Shown: positions 23,881 to 33,319 of the stretch, in pieces
Layout of the letters: each line of letters starts with the position of its first letter
How positions within the stretch are numbered: the first letter of the stretch is position 1
Assembly: GCF_002742265.1 (NCBI RefSeq)
Contig: NZ_MDGL01000131.1
Span: forward strand, 1 to 42,729
Source: Maribacter sp. 4G9
GTDB lineage: Bacteria > Bacteroidota > Bacteroidia > Flavobacteriales > Flavobacteriaceae
Reading direction: 5' to 3'
Length of the DNA stretch: 42,729 nucleotides
Position numbers and translations under genes: made by a program
Notes under the pieces: generated by a model
What the model saw: only the letters and a program-made list of their open reading frames with translations
Told to the model about the DNA's origin: nothing
The model's database searches: none

Positions 23881-24654
23881 CTAACCAAAAATCTGGTTCA
23901 ATACAGCCGCCAATCGTATTCCCCCTTTTTGCAATTGGTTTTCAACCGTACCCCACCAACGATAACTATATTGATACCCTAATTTCTCCCCTATTTGTGT
24001 GGAATCATAGACTTCATTGGTGATTTCCTGGGTTTCCTCGATCCAATCATAAATATCTCCCTGCTGAATTTGTTTTACTTGCTGCTTGGAAAGTTTTGGA
24101 AGGGAGTTTGAAAGTTCCGTAAAACTCATTCCATAATCATCGATCATATTGGAATCCCATACCCGATGCAGGTTACTGCCCCTTCCAAACCACTGTAATT
24201 GAATATCGTTACCACCCTTATCCTCCAACCGGCCAATGTGCATCGGCTGATGCAAATCCCCAATGAGGTGTACCAAAAATTTCAGGTAGAATGCCTTGTC
24301 CTCCTTGGAACTTTCCGTTGAGGTGATTATTTCGATACATTTGTTGATTCCAATGACCAAATCCCCATATTCGCTGGGTTCCACATCATTATAATCCTTG
24401 TCTGCGGGGAAATTGACATAATGCCAAGCACTGAATTCACTGTATTTTCTATCGGCCTTTATTTCATCTGCAAAATTGGAGACCGATGCCAAACTTTGTC
24501 CGTCCAATAGTTCCTCTATCGCCTTTCGAGCCTTCCTGCTTATATATTCCTGGGCCACATCACCAATGACCCGGTGCCCTGTTTTGGACCAAATAGCATC
24601 ATTGGCGAACGAACATTGAAAAACTACGAGGAAAATTATGGCAAGCTTTTTCAT
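23881..24654 (-). CDS. S1/P1-type zinc nuclease, secreted, 257 aa
   Basis: Extracellular or periplasmic single-strand nuclease of the S1/P1 family, which uses three zinc ions. After a signal peptide of about 17 residues comes the mature start IWSKTGHRVIGDVAQEYI with the first Trp and His ligands. Further ligands lie in VSNFADEIK, AWHYVNFP, HLIGDLHQPMHIG and LHRVWDSNMID, the complete set for the family. The ATG at 24654 is used; a longer frame from a TTG at 24672 would start inside a promoter box. Likely role is nucleic-acid breakdown for phosphate or nucleoside supply. Confidence 0.92.
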   Translation of the reverse strand: MKKLAIIFLVVFQCSFANDAIWSKTGHRVIGDVAQEYISRKARKAIEELLDGQSLASVSNFADEIKADRKYSEFSAWHYVNFPADKDYNDVEPSEYGDLVIGINKCIEIITSTESSKEDKAFYLKFLVHLIGDLHQPMHIGRLEDKGGNDIQLQWFGRGSNLHRVWDSNMIDDYGMSFTELSNSLPKLSKQQVKQIQQGDIYDWIEETQEITNEVYDSTQIGEKLGYQYSYRWWGTVENQLQKGGIRLAAVLNQIFG

Positions 24655-24669
24655 GAAAATGGTTTTGGA

Positions 24670-24677
24670 CAAAAATA
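24670..24677 (-). promoter_or_regulatory. -7 promoter box TATTTTTG for the nuclease gene
   Basis: Minus-strand TATTTTTG matches TAnnTTTG and lies 16 bp before the ATG at 24654. Its last bases overlap the alternative TTG start, which supports the shorter protein. Confidence 0.5.
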
Positions 24678-24743
24678 GGACAACAAGTTTTAAGGTATTG
24701 TTAAAACTCAGGTTAGCTAAAATTTAAATAAGAACTTGCGAAT

Positions 24744-27011
24744 ATGCAGAAAATAAAAAAGGTTCTTAGTAAAATCAATCCACCATTGCTTAGGTATTTC
24801 ACCTTTGGAATCGTTGGGCTCCTTTTATTACTGATAGTTTTTGTAGGCAGCATATACCTAGGGGCCTGGGGGAAGATCCCCAACAAACAGGAACTCTCCA
24901 ATTTCCAGTATCAGGTAGCTTCCGAGGTGTTTACGGCCGATAGTGTATTGATCGGAAAATACTACCTCAACGACCGACAGCCCATTACTTTTGAAGAATT
25001 CCCGGAACACCTTGTACAGGCCTTGTTATCCATTGAGGACCAACGCTTTTACGAGCATTCCGGCGTGGACTATCCAAGTCTCTTCCGAGTGGGCCTAAAG
25101 ACAATACTTATGGGAGATGAATCGTCTGGCGGTGGCAGTACCATCAGTCAGCAATTGGCAAAAAACCTGTATCCCCGTAGGGACAGAAACCAAACAAATA
25201 TCGTTATCGACAAAATCAAGGAAATGATCATTGCCGGAAGATTGGAGGATATTTACGACAAATCTGAAATATTGACCCACTATCTCAATACCGTTTCCTT
25301 TGGCGACAACACCTTTGGGATTGAAAGTGCCGCTTTAAAATTTTTCAATACCCGTACCAAGAACTTATCTATTCCGCAGGCTGCTACACTTGTTGGAATG
25401 TTAAAGGCTACCTATGGGTACAACCCTAGGATATTTCCGGAAAAAAGTAGGGAAAGAAGAAATTTGGTATTATCATCAATGGTAAAAAACGATTATATCC
25501 AGCAAACCGAATATGATTCCTTAATAAACTTGGAACTTGGTTTGGATTATAGGGACTACGACTATAATTCGGGACTTGCCCCTTATTTTAGGGAAGAAGT
25601 GCGCAAGCAGTTATTGCAGTGGACCAAAGAACAACAAGATAAAGGTAGAACCTACAACATCTATACTTCCGGGCTAAAAGTGTACACCACCTTGAATTAT
25701 AAAATGCAAAAACTAGCGGAGCAAAGTATGGTGGAGCATATGGGCAGATTGCAGAAGGAGTTTGAAAAGAGTTACGGAAAGAACGCCCCTTGGCTTACAA
25801 ATAAAAATCTCATAAAAACGGTGGCAAGGAGAAGTCCGGCATATCAAAACCTAAAAAAAAATGGCCTATCCGATGAAGAAATTTTTGACAGTCTGCAACG
25901 TACCAAACGAAATATGACCCTAAAAACTTGGGAGGGTGAAATTGAAAAGGAAGTAAGTGTTATGGACAGTATTCAACATTATATGAAATTCCTGAACACC
26001 GGGTCACTTTCAGTAGACCCCAAAACCGGTGAAGTGCTAACATGGATCGGTGGTGTGGATTTCAAGAAGTTTAAATACGACCATATCTCCCAGAGCAAAC
26101 GACAAGTAGGCTCCACCTTTAAACCCATAGTTTATACTGCTGCATTAGAAGAAGGTATAGAACCTTGCACATATTTCTCGGCTCAGGAAGTTGAATACGA
26201 AAATTTAAAAGGATGGTCCCCAAGCAATTCCAGCGATAAAGATGAGGCTTACCTCAATTATTCTATGGAGCAAAGTTTAAGTAATTCCGTAAATACGGTA
26301 GCCGTAAAAGTGCTGGAAAAGACCGGTATAGACCATGTGATTTCCCAAGCCAAAGATATGGGCATTGAAGAAAAATTACCAAGGGAACCCTCTTTGGCCT
26401 TGGGAACTGGCGAAATTAAAATGTTGAATCTGGCAAAAGCTTATACTAGCTATATCAATGAGGGACATTCAGTAGAACCTTTTTTAATTAAGGCAATAGC
26501 TACAAAAAATGATTCTGTGTTAGCTGAATTTAAACCCAAAAAGAGCACAAAAAAAGCCTTCTCCGCAGAAAACGGACAAATAATGTTGGAAATGATGAAG
26601 TCTACGATCAATTCCGGAACTGCATCAAGGATCCGTTCCACCTACAAACTGACCAACGACATAGCCGGTAAAACAGGAACTACCCAAAATAATAAGGATG
26701 CCTGGTTTGTGGCACTTTCCCCTAACCTACTACATCTAACTTGGGTAGGGTTGGACAATCATGAAATCGGTTTTAGAAACACGACAATTGGCCAAGGAGC
26801 CAATGCCGCCTTGCCCATGTACGCCCTCTTCCTAAAAAAACTGAACAAGGACAAAACGTTCAACCATATAACCCAAGCAAAATTTCCGGCACCTAGTGAA
26901 CATGTCATGGAGATGCTGGAATGTGAACCGATAAAAAGGGACGGTTTCTTCAAAAGACTATTTAAAAATCCGAATAAGAAAAAGACCCGAACATTTAAAA
27001 ATCAAAGCTAA
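24744..27011 (+). CDS. Class A penicillin-binding protein 1A, 755 aa
   Basis: Bifunctional peptidoglycan synthase at the inner membrane. A single transmembrane helix lies at about 18-40. The glycosyltransferase (GT51) domain shows Glu98 in IEDQRFYEHSG and GSTISQQLAKNLYPR at 131-145. The transpeptidase domain has SxxK as Ser457-Thr-Phe-Lys460 in QVGSTFKP, SxN as Ser515-Val-Asn517, and KTG at 643-645 in AGKTGTTQNNKDAWF. Length is normal for the mrcA/ponA type. The gene is a single unit divergent from the S1/P1 nuclease, with 68 bp to the following inverted repeat and SPFH gene. Confidence 0.95.
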   Translation: MQKIKKVLSKINPPLLRYFTFGIVGLLLLLIVFVGSIYLGAWGKIPNKQELSNFQYQVASEVFTADSVLIGKYYLNDRQPITFEEFPEHLVQALLSIEDQRFYEHSGVDYPSLFRVGLKTILMGDESSGGGSTISQQLAKNLYPRRDRNQTNIVIDKIKEMIIAGRLEDIYDKSEILTHYLNTVSFGDNTFGIESAALKFFNTRTKNLSIPQAATLVGMLKATYGYNPRIFPEKSRERRNLVLSSMVKNDYIQQTEYDSLINLELGLDYRDYDYNSGLAPYFREEVRKQLLQWTKEQQDKGRTYNIYTSGLKVYTTLNYKMQKLAEQSMVEHMGRLQKEFEKSYGKNAPWLTNKNLIKTVARRSPAYQNLKKNGLSDEEIFDSLQRTKRNMTLKTWEGEIEKEVSVMDSIQHYMKFLNTGSLSVDPKTGEVLTWIGGVDFKKFKYDHISQSKRQVGSTFKPIVYTAALEEGIEPCTYFSAQEVEYENLKGWSPSNSSDKDEAYLNYSMEQSLSNSVNTVAVKVLEKTGIDHVISQAKDMGIEEKLPREPSLALGTGEIKMLNLAKAYTSYINEGHSVEPFLIKAIATKNDSVLAEFKPKKSTKKAFSAENGQIMLEMMKSTINSGTASRIRSTYKLTNDIAGKTGTTQNNKDAWFVALSPNLLHLTWVGLDNHEIGFRNTTIGQGANAALPMYALFLKKLNKDKTFNHITQAKFPAPSEHVMEMLECEPIKRDGFFKRLFKNPNKKKTRTFKNQS

Positions 27012-27052
27012 TTCCAACAAAACCCATAACTATAAATTTTTTTTGATATATT

Positions 27053-27075
27053 TATGATATCATTTTAATATCATA
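27053..27075. promoter_or_regulatory. Inverted repeat just before the SPFH gene, candidate operator
   Basis: TATGATAT (27053-27060) and ATATCATA (27068-27075) form a perfect 8-bp inverted repeat with a 7-base spacer, ending 4 bp before the ATG at 27080. It could be an operator or an RNA hairpin hiding the start. The AT-rich context makes chance pairing possible. Confidence 0.4.
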
Positions 27076-27079
27076 TAGC

Positions 27080-27931
27080 ATGTCAAACGAAAAAAATTAC
27101 AGTCCCATCAATGGCTATCTCATGATTTTAGTCATTTTAATACTCCTCATGGGCGGTGTTGCACTTCTTAGAATTTATTTGGGCATCTTCCTAATAATCC
27201 TAGGCGTTCTTTGCCTGGCTGGATTTGTTCTGGTAAACCCCAATGGATCGAGAGTACTATTATTATTTGGAAAATATGTTGGCACCATAAAAAAGAACGT
27301 TTTTTTTTGGGTAAACCCATTTTTTACCAAAAAGAAAATTTCATTACGGGCCAGTAACTTTGACAGCGAACGATTGAAGGTAAACGATAAATTGGGCAAC
27401 CCTGTTATGATCAGCACCATTTTGGTATGGAGGGTGACAGACACCTATAAGGCGGCCTTTGAAGTAGACGACTACCAAAACTTTGTGAGGGTACAGACCG
27501 ATGCAGCCGTTCGAAAATTGGCCAGCATGTATCCCTATGATAATTTTGCCGATGAAGGTTTGGACGAGGACATCACCTTACGATCTAGCGTCAATGAGGT
27601 CAGTGAAGCTTTGGAAACCGAGGTGCAGGAGAGACTTGCCATGGCAGGGATAGAAGTTTTGGAAGCCAGAATTGGTTATTTGGCTTACGCACAGGAAATT
27701 GCAAACGCCATGTTAAAAAGACAACAGGCTACGGCCATTGTGGCGGCAAGGCATAAAATAGTGGAAGGCGCCGTAAGTATGGTAGAAATGGCGCTTCATG
27801 AACTGAGCAAAAAGGAATTGGTCACCTTGGACGAGGAGCGTAAAGCCGCTATGGTAAGCAATCTTATGGTAGTTTTGTGTTCGGACAAGGACGCATCTCC
27901 CATTGTAAATGCGGGGACCTTAAACCATTGA
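27080..27931 (+). CDS. SPFH (stomatin/prohibitin-like) domain membrane protein, 283 aa
   Basis: Two hydrophobic helices at about 14-34 and 37-56 anchor the protein, followed by an SPFH domain at about 60-250: NPNGSRVLLLFGKYVGTI, then VRVQTDAAVRKLASMYPYDN, and the coiled-coil-prone EALETEVQERLAMAGIEVLE, and AQEIANAMLKRQQATAIVAA near the end. SPFH proteins form membrane scaffolds that often control proteases or membrane order. It leads four tightly spaced genes: a two-helix membrane protein, a DUF4177 protein and an Arc-type protein, probably one transcript. Confidence 0.92.
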   Translation: MSNEKNYSPINGYLMILVILILLMGGVALLRIYLGIFLIILGVLCLAGFVLVNPNGSRVLLLFGKYVGTIKKNVFFWVNPFFTKKKISLRASNFDSERLKVNDKLGNPVMISTILVWRVTDTYKAAFEVDDYQNFVRVQTDAAVRKLASMYPYDNFADEGLDEDITLRSSVNEVSEALETEVQERLAMAGIEVLEARIGYLAYAQEIANAMLKRQQATAIVAARHKIVEGAVSMVEMALHELSKKELVTLDEERKAAMVSNLMVVLCSDKDASPIVNAGTLNH

Positions 27932-27932
27932 T

Positions 27933-28430
27933 ATGCGTTTTTTTAAGGAAACACAGCGGTTTGATCAGTGGTGGCTTCACCTGCTGAATTTGATTGTTCT
28001 GGGTATTACGGTTTTCTCCACATATAAAGCCTTTGCAACCAAAAACTTGGATATCCCCGAAAGAAATATCCTAATTTTGACCTTTGTATCCGTTTTGATT
28101 GTTCTAGGTGTGGTTTACTCCATAAGGCTTTCAACCCAAATAGACGAAAAGGGCATTCATTTTAGATTTTTCCCCTTTCAAAGAAATTATAAGGTCATAC
28201 TTTGGGCCGATATGGATAAGTGCTATACTAGGACGTATAGCCCTCTTAAAGAATTCGGTGGATGGGGCTACAGGGGTATCGGCCGAAGGAAAAAAGCGTA
28301 CAACATACGTGGTAACAAGGGTATACAAATTGCTCTTAAAACAGGTAATATGCTTCTTATTGGCACCCAAAGACCCAAGGAAGCACAACAAACCATCAAC
28401 AGATATTTAAAACAAGATGAAAGAATATAA
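27933..28430 (+). CDS. Two-helix membrane protein, perhaps PH-like domain, 165 aa
   Basis: Hydrophobic segments at about 15-33 and 47-64 are followed by a soluble region of about 100 residues with alternating beta strands and a final helix (TQIDEKGIHFRFFPFQRNYK, then LKTGNMLLIGTQRPKEAQQT). The strand pattern ending in a helix resembles bacterial PH-like domains of the DUF family found next to SPFH genes, but I cannot assign a family. It begins 1 bp after the SPFH stop and its end overlaps the start of the DUF4177 gene by 14 bp, so the genes are co-translated. Confidence 0.75.
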   Translation: MRFFKETQRFDQWWLHLLNLIVLGITVFSTYKAFATKNLDIPERNILILTFVSVLIVLGVVYSIRLSTQIDEKGIHFRFFPFQRNYKVILWADMDKCYTRTYSPLKEFGGWGYRGIGRRKKAYNIRGNKGIQIALKTGNMLLIGTQRPKEAQQTINRYLKQDERI

Positions 28431-28575
28431 GGTAGTCAGTTGGACCGTCGGCCTCACCAATAACAACCAACGGCTGGAGGACACATTGAACGAATATGGC
28501 AGACAGGGATGGAAGGCCATAGATTTGGACCATGATCGGAGCCGTATCGTATTCGAAAGGGACAGAAACCGATAA
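28417..28575 (+). CDS. DUF4177-like small protein, 52 aa
   Basis: Very small protein, starting MKEYKVVSWTVGLTNNN and containing LEDTLNEYGRQGWKAIDL, which is the core of the DUF4177 family (two strands around a helix with a GW motif). It starts inside the end of the previous gene. The function is unknown. The clean overlap and the intact family motif argue that it is a real gene. Confidence 0.8.
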   Translation: MKEYKVVSWTVGLTNNNQRLEDTLNEYGRQGWKAIDLDHDRSRIVFERDRNR

Positions 28576-28630
28576 ATAATGAAATTTCTTATTTCGTTAC
28601 TACCAAAACAGAGGGAGAGGAAACACGACT

Positions 28631-28795
28631 ATGAGTAAGAAAAAAGCGTTTGCATTGCGGGTCAGTGAAGACATGTTGAAGGCCATTGAAAAATGGGCCG
28701 CGGATGAATTCCGCAGCACAAATGGCCAGATTGAATGGATGTTGATGAAAAGTCTAAAGGATGTGAACAGAGAACCCAAGAAAAAGAAGGAATAG
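28631..28795 (+). CDS. Arc-type ribbon-helix-helix protein, 54 aa
   Basis: Short protein with the ribbon-helix-helix layout: strand KKKAFALRVSEDML, helix KAIEKWAADEF, turn RSTNGQ, helix IEWMLMKSLKDV, and a basic tail. This matches Arc-family DNA-binding domains, which bind as dimers to operators. It is the last gene of the SPFH cluster, 55 bp after the DUF4177 gene, so it may regulate the cluster itself. Its target is unknown. Confidence 0.8.
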   Translation: MSKKKAFALRVSEDMLKAIEKWAADEFRSTNGQIEWMLMKSLKDVNREPKKKKE

Positions 28796-28829
28796 TCTTT
28801 TTTAGGGTTTTTTTAACGGAACAAACCTT

Positions 28830-28860
28830 TAACTTTGTTGGTTAATGTCTCCAAACCAAC
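28830..28860 (+). promoter_or_regulatory. -7 box TAACTTTG and start-codon hairpin of the first DUF5916 gene
   Basis: TAACTTTG (28830-28837) matches TAnnTTTG and lies 23 bp before the ATG at 28861. It is followed by GTTGGTT (28837-28843) pairing with AACCAAC (28854-28860) around a 10-base loop; the stem ends directly at the start codon. In an RNA leader this hairpin would sit at the very 5' end. Confidence 0.55.
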
Positions 28861-31059
28861 ATGACTAAACTAATAAGTATCGTAGCACTGTTCCTTGCAG
28901 TCATCCCACTTAACGCCCAAACTTCAGAAAAATCCTTCACTGTAAAGTACACGAACGAAAAAATACAATTGGATGGTATTTTGAACGAACCTGTATGGAA
29001 CTTTGCGCAAAGTGCGGGCGAATTTCAACAGTACTTCCCCTCGGATGATGTACCGGCCCAATACCAAACAGATATCCGTATGCTTACGGATGATACGACC
29101 CTGTATATAGGAATGACCGTTCAGACACCGGGCTCCAATTATGTAATACCCTCGCTGGAGCGTGATTTTAGGGCTAGCGGAAATGATAACATAAGTCTTG
29201 TCTTTGATACGTTCAATGACGGAACAAATGCCTTCCTCTTTGGAATCAATCCTTATGGTGTGCGTCGCGAAGTTCTTATTTCGGGAGGTGGGCAGGACCT
29301 AAGCGGTTTTACGACCTCATGGGATGTAAAATGGAAGGCCGAAACAAAAATATACGATAAATATTACACAGCCGAAATGGCCATCCCCTTAACTTCCCTA
29401 AAATTTGCCGAAGGCGAGACCAAATGGCGCTTTCAGAGTTATCGCTTTGATATGCAGTCCAACGAACGCAGCAATTGGTTTGTCATTCCTCAAAATCAAA
29501 GTGTAATAAACCTAGCCTTTATGGGCGACATGTATTTTGAAAAGCCATTGGGCAAATCCAGGACACCACTGGCATTGATACCCTATGTGAACATCTTGTC
29601 TGACAACGATTTCAGTTCAAATGTCAGCAATACAACGATAAAGGTTGGGGGCGATGCCAAAATAGCTATAGGGAACGGTATGAGCCTTGATGTTACCGTA
29701 AATCCAGATTTCTCCAATGTGGAGGTAGATGCCATCATCACAAACCTTACCCGTTTTGAGGTATCCCTGCCGGAAAGGCGTCAGTTCTTTATAGATAATA
29801 ATGATCTTTTTGGGGATTTTGGCAGTAGAAGGTATTCGAACGCATTTTTTTCCCGAAGAATTGGTATCGCCACGGACCGTTTGGGAAATTCTGTTCAAAA
29901 CGACATTCTGGGAGGCATCAGACTTAGTGGAAAATTAAATAAAAACTTGCGCCTAGGGCTATTGAACATACAGACCGCCAAAAACGAGGAACAGGAGGTG
30001 GCATCGAATAATAATATGATGCTGGTCTTACAGCAAAAAGTGTTCGCAAGATCTAACATTGGCATGTTCTTTCTCAATAGACAGGCCTTTGGTGATGCCC
30101 CTTTTTTATCATCTAATGACACATACAACAGGGTCCTAGGTGTAGATTATAACTTGGCCAGTACGGACAATGTATGGTCTGGAAAATATTACCTCCACAA
30201 ATCATTCCAACCAGGGGATAACCAAGGGAATTTCTCAGCCGGCGCCCTTTTGAGCTATAATTCAAGATATTGGAACTCGTTTGTAGATTTGGCCTACATT
30301 GACCAAGAGTTTAGATCTGATTTAGGATTTATTCCACGAAATGATATTGTAAAGGCGGTTTCCGGTCTGGAACGCCTCTATTGGCCCAAATCGGGTACTA
30401 TAAACAACCATGGATTGGAGCTTTTTGCAATCTCCAATTGGCGGACCTCCTTGGATTACCAATTGGCGGATTACGATCTACGGGCCAATTACAATTTTGT
30501 ACTTAAAAACTTTACGGAGTTTGGAGCAGGGTATACATCCAGCTTCATTTATCTATTTGAACCTTTCGACCCCACAAGCACCGAAGGAGCTATAGAACTT
30601 CCGGGAAACAGGGAATACAGATTTGGTACCTTCACTGTAGGTTATCAATCAAATCAGGCGGACGTTTTTGCCTTTCAAGGAGAATCCTCAATCGGCAACT
30701 TCTTTAATGGGGAACGATTTTCCATTGGCGGTGAGGCTACCCTGCGCATTCAGCCAAAGATCAGGATAGGATTGAACGTAAACTACGATAAAATAACCTT
30801 GCCAGATCCTTACCCAAGTGCAGATCTTTGGTTGATTAGCCCTAGGTTTGGCTTTACATTCAGTAAATCCGTTTTTTGGACAACACTCTTTCAGTATAGC
30901 AATCAAAGGGATAATCTTGGAATTAATTCCAGGTTACAATGGCGTTTTGCACCACTATCCGATCTTTTTATAGTGTACAATGATAACTATGCTGTAAATC
31001 AGTTTGAACCCAAATATAGATCCATAAACCTTAAATTCACCTATTGGTTAAATATATAA
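28861..31059 (+). CDS. DUF5916 protein with CBM9-like N-terminus, outer-membrane type, 732 aa
   Basis: Signal peptide at 1-20 (MTKLISIVALFLAVIPLNAQ). Residues about 25-220 form a carbohydrate-binding family 9-like domain (KIQLDGILNEPVWNFAQSAG, then LVFDTFNDGTNAFLFGINPY, then SWDVKWKAETKIYD). The remainder is the DUF5916 region, with VNPDFSNVEVDAIITNLTRF and RRQFFIDNNDLFGDFGSRR, ending in a strand-rich part that looks like an outer-membrane beta-barrel and ends YWLNI. The function is unknown; these proteins are frequent in Bacteroidota that degrade polymers. It is followed after 18 bp by a closely related second copy. Confidence 0.88.
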   Translation: MTKLISIVALFLAVIPLNAQTSEKSFTVKYTNEKIQLDGILNEPVWNFAQSAGEFQQYFPSDDVPAQYQTDIRMLTDDTTLYIGMTVQTPGSNYVIPSLERDFRASGNDNISLVFDTFNDGTNAFLFGINPYGVRREVLISGGGQDLSGFTTSWDVKWKAETKIYDKYYTAEMAIPLTSLKFAEGETKWRFQSYRFDMQSNERSNWFVIPQNQSVINLAFMGDMYFEKPLGKSRTPLALIPYVNILSDNDFSSNVSNTTIKVGGDAKIAIGNGMSLDVTVNPDFSNVEVDAIITNLTRFEVSLPERRQFFIDNNDLFGDFGSRRYSNAFFSRRIGIATDRLGNSVQNDILGGIRLSGKLNKNLRLGLLNIQTAKNEEQEVASNNNMMLVLQQKVFARSNIGMFFLNRQAFGDAPFLSSNDTYNRVLGVDYNLASTDNVWSGKYYLHKSFQPGDNQGNFSAGALLSYNSRYWNSFVDLAYIDQEFRSDLGFIPRNDIVKAVSGLERLYWPKSGTINNHGLELFAISNWRTSLDYQLADYDLRANYNFVLKNFTEFGAGYTSSFIYLFEPFDPTSTEGAIELPGNREYRFGTFTVGYQSNQADVFAFQGESSIGNFFNGERFSIGGEATLRIQPKIRIGLNVNYDKITLPDPYPSADLWLISPRFGFTFSKSVFWTTLFQYSNQRDNLGINSRLQWRFAPLSDLFIVYNDNYAVNQFEPKYRSINLKFTYWLNI

Positions 31060-31077
31060 AACCAGAAGTCAAAAGCA

Positions 31078-33318
31078 ATGCCCTATAAGCTCCAGCTACA
31101 AAAAATTACATCTACACCCTTATTAGCATATCCTTTGTTGGCGCTCTGCCTGTTCACTCATTTTTTGGGGAGGACCCAGGCAGAAAAAAAATCCTTCACT
31201 GTAAAGTTTACTACCGAAAAAATAATGGCGGATGGAATTTTGGACGAAAGTGCTTGGGAAACAGCCGAAAGTGCTAAGGATTATTGGGAATATTTTCCAA
31301 TGGATTCCGTTCAAGCCCGAAAGCAATCCGAAATAAAAATTCTTTATGATGACAAGAATTTGTATGTAGGTATTAAGGCCTATTCCAGAGGAAAAAACTA
31401 CGCCACCCAATCATTGCAGCGTGATTTTAGAGGAAGTGGAAGTGATAGCTTTACGCTTGTTTTTGATACCTTCAATGATGGCACCAACGCTTTTTCATTT
31501 GGAATAAACCCCTATGGCGTGCGCCGTGAAGGTCTCATTGCAAACGGAGGCGCTTCTCAGGACGATTTTAATTTGTCCTGGGACGTAAAATGGAAAGGCA
31601 ATGCTAAAATTTATGATGATTACTTCACGGCAGAAATGGTCATTCCCCTTACCTCTTTAAAATTCGAAGAGGGTGCTACCAAATGGCGCTTCAATTCGTA
31701 CCGGATTGAAACGCAATCTAACGAACGTAGTACATGGACAAGGATCCCTCAAAATCAGCTCATTTATAATCTCGCCTTTATGGGCGAAATAATTTTTGAG
31801 AAACCTTTGGGTAAGTCCAGGACCCCATTTGCAATAATACCTTTTGTGAATGCCATTAGTTCCAGGGACTTTGACATTGGGGAAAACCTAGACAATTTTA
31901 AGGTAGGTGCAGATGCCAAGATTTCCATAGGCAACAGTTTAAATCTCGACCTTACATTAAATCCAGATTTTTCTACAGTAGAAGTAGATAATTTCATAAC
32001 CAACCTCACCCGTTTTGAAATTGCATTGCCAGAGCGCCGTCAATTTTTCATAGACAACAATGATCTTTTTGCAAGTTTTGGTAACGGCTTTGATTTTAGT
32101 CCGTTTTTTTCAAGACGTATTGGCATCGCGAGGGATACCGTAGGAAATACCATTGAAAATAATATTATTGGTGGCGTTCGCCTAAGTGGCAAGCTTAACA
32201 ATGATACCAGGATTGGCTTGCTGAACATTCAAACGGCAGAGGATCTGGAAAACAGGATTCCTTCTAACAATAATACGATGCTGGCATTCCAGCAGCGTGT
32301 TTTCTCACGGTCCAACATTGGTGTATTTTTTATCAATAAGGAGTCTTTCAAATCATATGACTTTGTAGAACGGGAAGATGAATACAATCGGGTTTTGGGT
32401 ATGGATTATAACCTGGCCTCCAGAGATAATACTTGGAACGGATCCTTCATCACCCACAAATCCTTTCAACCGGACGATAATGTGGGAAACTTTGCCTCAA
32501 GCGCCTTGATTCGGTATAACACAAGAAAACTCAATGTATTTGCAAAAGGTACTTTTATAGATGAAGATTTTCGTTCAGATTTAGGCTTTGTGCGAAGAAC
32601 CGATCTGTTTAAGACACTCCTAAGCTTAGAGCGTGTTTTCTGGCCAAAAAGAGGCATTGTCCAGAACCATGCGCTTCGTTCTTTTACAAATATACGCTGG
32701 AGCCCTAGTATGGATTTTAAAAATACGGATTACGACCTACAATACAGTTATGAAGTTCAGTTCAACAATCAATCGCAGGCGCGAATAGAATACACGAATA
32801 CTTATACCTTCCTGTTCGATTCTTTTGACCCGACACGCACTGAAGGGGCGGTACCCCTCCCAGCCGATCAAAATTATCATTACAATAGCGTCCAAGCAGG
32901 GTATCAGTCCGATCAGCGAAAGCTTTTTTCTTATGAGATCCGGTCCACATTGGGTCATTTTTTTAATGGAAACAGATTTTCTATGGAAGGTTCGATGACC
33001 ATGCGGTTTCAACCTAAAGCGTCCATCTCCCTTCAGTTTAATTATGACCAAATAGACCTCCCCGAACCCTATTCAAGTGCCAATATATGGTTGGTAAGCC
33101 CCAGAATGGACCTTACCTTTAGCAAATCCATTTTCTGGTCCACGTTGATCCAATACAGCAACCAACGGGATAACTTGGGCATCAATTCTAGATTGCAATG
33201 GCGGTTTGCTCCACTTTCCGATCTTTTCCTTGTTTATAATGACAATTATTCGGTAAATGTATTTGCCCCAAGATTCCGATCTATCAACCTGAAACTTTCA
33301 TATTGGCTGAATATTTAA
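31078..33318 (+). CDS. Second DUF5916 protein with CBM9-like N-terminus, tandem paralog, 746 aa
   Basis: Same architecture as the gene before it: signal peptide (LLALCLFTHFLGRTQA), CBM9-like domain (KIMADGILDESAWETAESAK, then FGINPYGVRREGL), and DUF5916 barrel-like region (LNPDFSTVEVDNFITNLTRF, RRQFFIDNNDLFASFG). The last 70 residues are nearly identical in type (SNQRDNLGINSRLQWRFAPL in both), while the middle is more divergent. So this is an old tandem duplication. It is followed by the HAD phosphatase gene after 1 bp, which suggests one operon. Ligand or substrate is not known. Confidence 0.88.
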   Translation: MPYKLQLQKITSTPLLAYPLLALCLFTHFLGRTQAEKKSFTVKFTTEKIMADGILDESAWETAESAKDYWEYFPMDSVQARKQSEIKILYDDKNLYVGIKAYSRGKNYATQSLQRDFRGSGSDSFTLVFDTFNDGTNAFSFGINPYGVRREGLIANGGASQDDFNLSWDVKWKGNAKIYDDYFTAEMVIPLTSLKFEEGATKWRFNSYRIETQSNERSTWTRIPQNQLIYNLAFMGEIIFEKPLGKSRTPFAIIPFVNAISSRDFDIGENLDNFKVGADAKISIGNSLNLDLTLNPDFSTVEVDNFITNLTRFEIALPERRQFFIDNNDLFASFGNGFDFSPFFSRRIGIARDTVGNTIENNIIGGVRLSGKLNNDTRIGLLNIQTAEDLENRIPSNNNTMLAFQQRVFSRSNIGVFFINKESFKSYDFVEREDEYNRVLGMDYNLASRDNTWNGSFITHKSFQPDDNVGNFASSALIRYNTRKLNVFAKGTFIDEDFRSDLGFVRRTDLFKTLLSLERVFWPKRGIVQNHALRSFTNIRWSPSMDFKNTDYDLQYSYEVQFNNQSQARIEYTNTYTFLFDSFDPTRTEGAVPLPADQNYHYNSVQAGYQSDQRKLFSYEIRSTLGHFFNGNRFSMEGSMTMRFQPKASISLQFNYDQIDLPEPYSSANIWLVSPRMDLTFSKSIFWSTLIQYSNQRDNLGINSRLQWRFAPLSDLFLVYNDNYSVNVFAPRFRSINLKLSYWLNI

Positions 33319-33319
33319 T

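Noticed and set aside
28796-28830. T-rich stretch after the Arc-type gene as a terminator
   Set aside because: No stem precedes the T-runs.
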